From Gonium pectorale (taxonomy: Eukaryota; Chlorophyta; Chlorophyceae; Chlamydomonadales; Volvocaceae): DNA of 22,806 bases. Positions 19,095 through 22,806 of the stretch are shown piece by piece. The stretch covers positions 611,668 through 634,473 of the forward strand of contig LSYV01000033.1 in NCBI GenBank assembly GCA_001584585.1, given 5' to 3'. The stretch's first letter is position 1. Every line of letters begins with the position of its first letter. A program made the position numbers and the translations under genes. A model generated the notes under the pieces. That model had not been told where the DNA came from. It saw only the letters and a list, made by a program, of their open reading frames with translations, and made no database searches.

Positions 19095-21661
19095 ATGGCT
19101 GCCCGGATGGCTGCCTCGGTCGGTCGCCACGTCACAAATAAGACATGTAGGGGACCCGCTGCAAATACCAGGCAATATGCGCTGCCTTGTAACCAAATCA
19201 AGTGCGCGGCGACCCTTCTGGAGTCGCCATCGCTGATTGCTCAAAGCACTTCCGAGTTTGGCCATCGAAATCTGGTTTTGCATCAGGCGCTATCTCACTA
19301 CAACGAGATAGTTACGGTTCTTCAGGTGCGCTTCCTGGTTTCCGTCCAGGGTTTTTGGTCGCGTGCCATCGTTACAGCTTCATGGAGAGCCCGTACAGTA
19401 AGTGCGCCATCGCCAATCGCTGGCAGGTTCCAGAGGATGAGGATGGGGAGTTCAGCCAGTTTGCGGGGGCACGAGTCCTGCTCCTCGACCGCACAGGTGG
19501 GAGCAGGTACCAGCGCGGAAGCGACAGAGCCAGGGCCAGACGCGTCCCTGTAATTCCGGATTTCGCATTGAAGCAGCCTTAAGGCTGCAGTATGCAAATC
19601 TGGCGTCCAGACCACAAACACATCGCCGGCCCCCATGCCATGCCGTTGCTGAGCGTTCCCTTCACCGGACTGTGGACAATCCCCGTCCTCCTCCTCTGTG
19701 GAGCACCCGCGCCGTTGTCGCGAAGGCAGTGCAGCGTGTCACTCCTAGGCTATCTCCACAAATGCACCTTCCGTTTGCTGCCCCGAATGTAATGGCTGGT
19801 AGGCTACCAAAGCAAATAGCCAGTTCATTTCTTCCGCTCCCGTGCTTGTGCCGATCAGGCAATCTCCACAGCGTGTACCGGGAGGACCGTGTGCTGACTG
19901 GGGGCCTGTGGGACCACCTGGCTACATTGCCCAGCTTGGTGCCACCCGGACCCATCGCCATGCTCGGCTTGGTGCGTGTATTGCAGCAAGCCAACTTCCG
20001 AGCCAACATGGCAGTCTTGGGGGGCTATCCCGCCGTCCCGCCGCTTCAATAGGAATGCTTGGCTTTGGCAACGTACCGTGGCAATGACAGCATTGATGAG
20101 CAAGCTGCATGCATCTGCAACCTGGATGGCCGGTACCGGTACCCGAGTGCGGTTACAGGGCGCATCGTCAGACCACCCACCCTCTCAGTACTCGCGCCCC
20201 ACCCCATACTTTGCGCACGTAACAGCTCCGGATCCCGGCTTAGTTCACCTTCCCGGCATCCGCTGGCAGGCCGCCGGCACCGTGCCGCAAATCATGGCCT
20301 CGCACTACCCGTGCGGCCACTGCACCCGGGGCGGCCGCAACGTGGTGCACGGCTGGGAGCTGGACCCGGCGGTCGTGGAGGCGGGGCGGCTGTACCTGGG
20401 AATGCACGAGCTGGAGCAGCGGGGCGAGCTTGTGAGTGCTCTGTATGCTCAGCGTGACTAGACCTGGAGACCCGGAGACCTGGAGACCCGGAGACCCGGA
20501 GACCCGGAGAGGTTCTGCAGCATAACGTGCGAGCTTCTCCCGACCAGCCTGTGTATGCTCCCCTCATCAAAATTTTGACAAAGGGTACGGTGGAACGCTG
20601 CTGAAGTTTTCTGTTCCCGCCTGTGCCTCACCCAGGTGGTCCACATCGGCGACGCGCTGGCGCCCACGGCTTGTGTCCCCGGCGGCTTCAGCGGCATCAT
20701 CGTGGACTTGTTCGCCGGAGGCCGGCTGCTGCCGCAGCTCACCAAGGCGAGTCCTGGCGCTCTTTACGTGGGCGAACATGTGACGCCCGCGCGCTGAACA
20801 CGGCAGCACGGATACAGTGCCTCTTCGGTAGACAAGCCGCCACTTTCTTTCGCACACAATGCCCGCGAGGAGTCCTCCCCGCCCCGCCTTCCTCGCACAG
20901 AGGAAGACCTGGGAGGACCTGCGCTCCCGGCTGGCACCTGGAAATGGCGCCCGCCTGATCGCCAACCTGGGGCAGGCGCCTCCGACGATCCCTGGCGTCC
21001 GCTGGCAAGAGGAAGCATACACCACCCTGCGTGCGTACGAGGCGCTTGAGGCTGCCTTTGACGGTGGGTGCAAGTACTGTACGCAGACGTGTGTATGGTA
21101 CGGGCGGTGGGGCTCGCCTCACGGCAAGTGGCGGGCAAGCTGTGCGATTCTTGTGCATGGCTTGGAGCTGAAGCGTGCGCCTATCTAGCATGTTGGTGGG
21201 CGAGCCATGTCATGTAGCGCCGCGCGCCGGCCTTCTGCATCATGTCTGCATACCAGGTAGGCCGCTTGTCACCATCAAGAGCGGCGTAGAACAGGGCATG
21301 CAGAGGCTACGTTGACGGGCCGGCCTGCAACCACATGCAAACAAATGTCTGCTGAAAGCGGAACGTCAGGCGGTTACGAGCAAGTAGCCGTCTTCAACCA
21401 CGCCATGGTTTCTCTATACTCGCCATGCGCGTATTTCACATGCGTACGCGTGTAACTAGTCCGCTGGCGTCCCCTTGGGCAGGCGAGGTGTCCCTTCTGA
21501 CGGTCCAGTCTAACACGCTGGCACTGACGGGCCCGCTGCCCAACCCGGAGGAGTGGCCGGGCCCGCTGCCCGAGGGCCTGCAGCACCTGGCTGCAGACGG
21601 GCTGTGGGCGCGCGACGTCTACCCGCTGCAAAAGGTGGTGGTGAACTTGTCACTTTGGTGA
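19095..21661 (+). CDS. Spermidine-synthase-fold SAM-dependent transferase-like protein
   Basis: Well-supported exons: 19378-19496 (possibly from 19350), 19859-19971, 20270-20431, 20636-20746, 20901-21063, 21483-21661, encoding about 282 residues. Sequence landmarks: MESPYSKCAIANRW near the start, AGARVLLLD, GNLHSVYREDRVLTGGLWDHL, motif I IAMLGLAAGTVPQIM, motif II VHGWELDPAVVEAG (acidic residues that bind the SAM ribose), VHIGDAL, then FSGIIVDLFAGGRLLPQL and TWEDLRSRL. This order is that of spermidine synthases and their plant/algal methyltransferase-like relatives. The aminopropyltransferase D-x-x-(D/E)-P signature is not seen after IIVD, so true spermidine synthase activity is doubtful. The 5' end is uncertain: a start at ATG 19095 with an intron from 19147 or 19189 to 19349 keeps phase and gives an MAARMAAS... 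targeting-like N terminus; ATG 19382 is a fallback. Confidence 0.82.
20461..20508. repeat. 8-bp minisatellite, six units
   Basis: GACC(C/T)GGA repeated six times without interruption, T and C variants alternating at first and then all C, followed by GAGG. It lies in the intron at 20432-20635 of the SAM-transferase-like gene, shortly after the donor. Likely length-variable between strains. Confidence 0.9.
20747..20900 (+). other. Probable GC-AG intron
   Basis: The donor reads ACCAAG|GCGAGT and the acceptor CTCGCACAG|AGGAAG. Joining them gives LLPQLTK|RKTWEDLRSRL in phase 0 and keeps the short spacing between the 'LLP' and 'TWEDL' blocks that I expect in this family. The nearest in-phase GT donor (GTGGGC at 20768) would add seven residues (ASPGALY). 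A minor-class GC donor with good flanking consensus is therefore the simpler model. Confidence 0.6.
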
Positions 21662-22806
21662 TGGACCGGTACGGCGGTCTGCAGTGCTGTACTTGTGGTA
21701 TAGTGCGGCTGGCGCCTAGGGCGCGCGGGTGCGGTCCTCCATCTCAGGGGGCCCCCACTCGGTAGAGGGTGGGGGTGCATCAGTCGGAAGCAAGCAAGCT
21801 CGGAGAGACTTGGTATTTTGAAACTGGTGCTGTCGTAATGCATTGGCTGCGGCCTTCCAAGGCGTGGGTGAGGTGAGGCGCTGAGAAATGTTGCGTCCGG
21901 CGCTAGTACGGGCATTTGGCCCAGCAACGCAGGCCATTCGCCATACCGAGTTTTGTCGGACACAAGGTTGGGGGGATTTTCTGTACGCTACATGAGAGAG
22001 GGGCCGCGACTGTACATGCACTTGAGGCACAGGGGGTGTATCGTACAATGCCCAGAAGTCCCTTTCGCAGCTTGCATTGGGACCGCTGGGAGGTCCATAT
22101 CGAGATACTAAGTATTAATGACCGCGTTTAGTGCCGGTGTTGAGATTAGTCATGGGAGAGGCGGGCAGAACTGCGTACATTCGCCAGTAAGGGTCTTCCT
22201 GTGGGCACGTCGATGGGAAGCGTCCGTGGAACGGACCTGGAGTCCTACGGGCCCTGCCCTTGAGCCTCGGACTTAGGCGGTGGTTGGCATGTTAGTTGCT
22301 GGTGGTGTCAGTGGTTGATGGTGCGCTGAGAGTGCTTGGGCGTAATGGGGCGCACGCCTGTCACGACGTATCGTGTGATGTGCATGCGGAGGACCGCTGG
22401 CGCGCACTTAAGGAAAGTGCACAACGCGGAGTGCGTAGTGTAGCGCGAGTGCAGTGTGCACAGGCGGCGCGCCTGGAAGCGGCGGCGCGGCCCCGGCTCG
22501 ACGCTACATGACGATGAGTGGTCAGCTCTTACACAAGCTCTGCACCGTAGCCCTAAAGGTCATAACAGTGCATGCGACACATGTGTGTGTCCGCTAGAGC
22601 AAACGTGTCGAGCGACAGCTCGACCAGTGCAAGCAAGGCCTAAATACCTGGCCAGCGCCTACCGTACACCGGTGTCGTACGAGATCGTGCGCAGCACACA
22701 CGTGCACCAGCCATACCAGGGCAACACCAAGCTCAGGTCGAGCCTTCTCGCCCGATATTCCTCCGCCCTAGCACACGATCTGTCAATCACACGATGTGTC
22801 GTGACA
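21662..22806. other. Region without a recognised gene
   Basis: 3' UTR of the SAM-transferase-like gene and spacer to the right edge. ORFs reach only 70-114 codons and none is recognised. No TGTAA was found here in the + orientation, so the transcript end is not located. No RNA gene or mobile element was recognised. Confidence 0.5.

Noticed and set aside
1..22806. CRISPR array, bacterial operon or prophage interpretation
   Set aside because: Genes are interrupted by many phase-consistent spliceosomal introns, and no regularly spaced direct-repeat array of CRISPR type or ribosome-binding-site pattern is present.

Overview
This window looks like nuclear DNA of a volvocine green alga (Chlamydomonas/Gonium/Volvox group). 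Three things point there: GC-rich coding DNA split by many short GT-AG introns, proline-rich 'PPSPPP' hinges of the algal extracellular-matrix type, and a receptor-like nucleotide cyclase with the 'TDVQNST...W' and 'EGDSF' signatures that I associate with the large Chlamydomonas cyclase family. Three multi-exon genes, all on the + strand, fill about 60% of the window. Exon models below were made by hand from reading frame, splice consensus and phase. Every junction listed is phase-consistent, but some have alternatives, which are named.

Layout. 1-2371: no gene recognised; an 88-91 bp tandem repeat lies at the left edge and a hairpin-forming inverted repeat at 1744-1796. 2372-10465: 16-exon gene for a receptor-type class III nucleotide cyclase of about 1,925 residues: signal peptide, extracellular solute-binding-protein-like domain, one membrane helix, cytosolic C1 homology domain interrupted by an insert of about 550 residues with SV[HR]GGTA-like repeats, then a C2 homology domain. 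10466-11682: 3' region of the cyclase gene and promoter of the next. 11683-17546: 12-exon gene for a membrane-anchored M43 (pappalysin-type) metalloprotease of about 976 residues with a proline-rich hinge and C-terminal cysteine-rich modules resembling fibronectin type II. 17547-19094: no gene recognised. About 19095-21661: gene for a spermidine-synthase-fold, SAM-binding protein; its 5' end is uncertain and one intron appears to be GC-AG. 21662-22806: no gene recognised.

The three genes do not form an evident pathway and each has its own apparent promoter region. The most interesting content is in the cyclase. C1 carries the metal-binding aspartates but lacks the transition-state Asn/Arg, while C2 carries Asn/Arg but has Lys at the first metal-Asp position. 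Together they could form one composite catalytic site, as in mammalian transmembrane adenylyl cyclases, but attached to a bacterial-type ligand-binding ectodomain.
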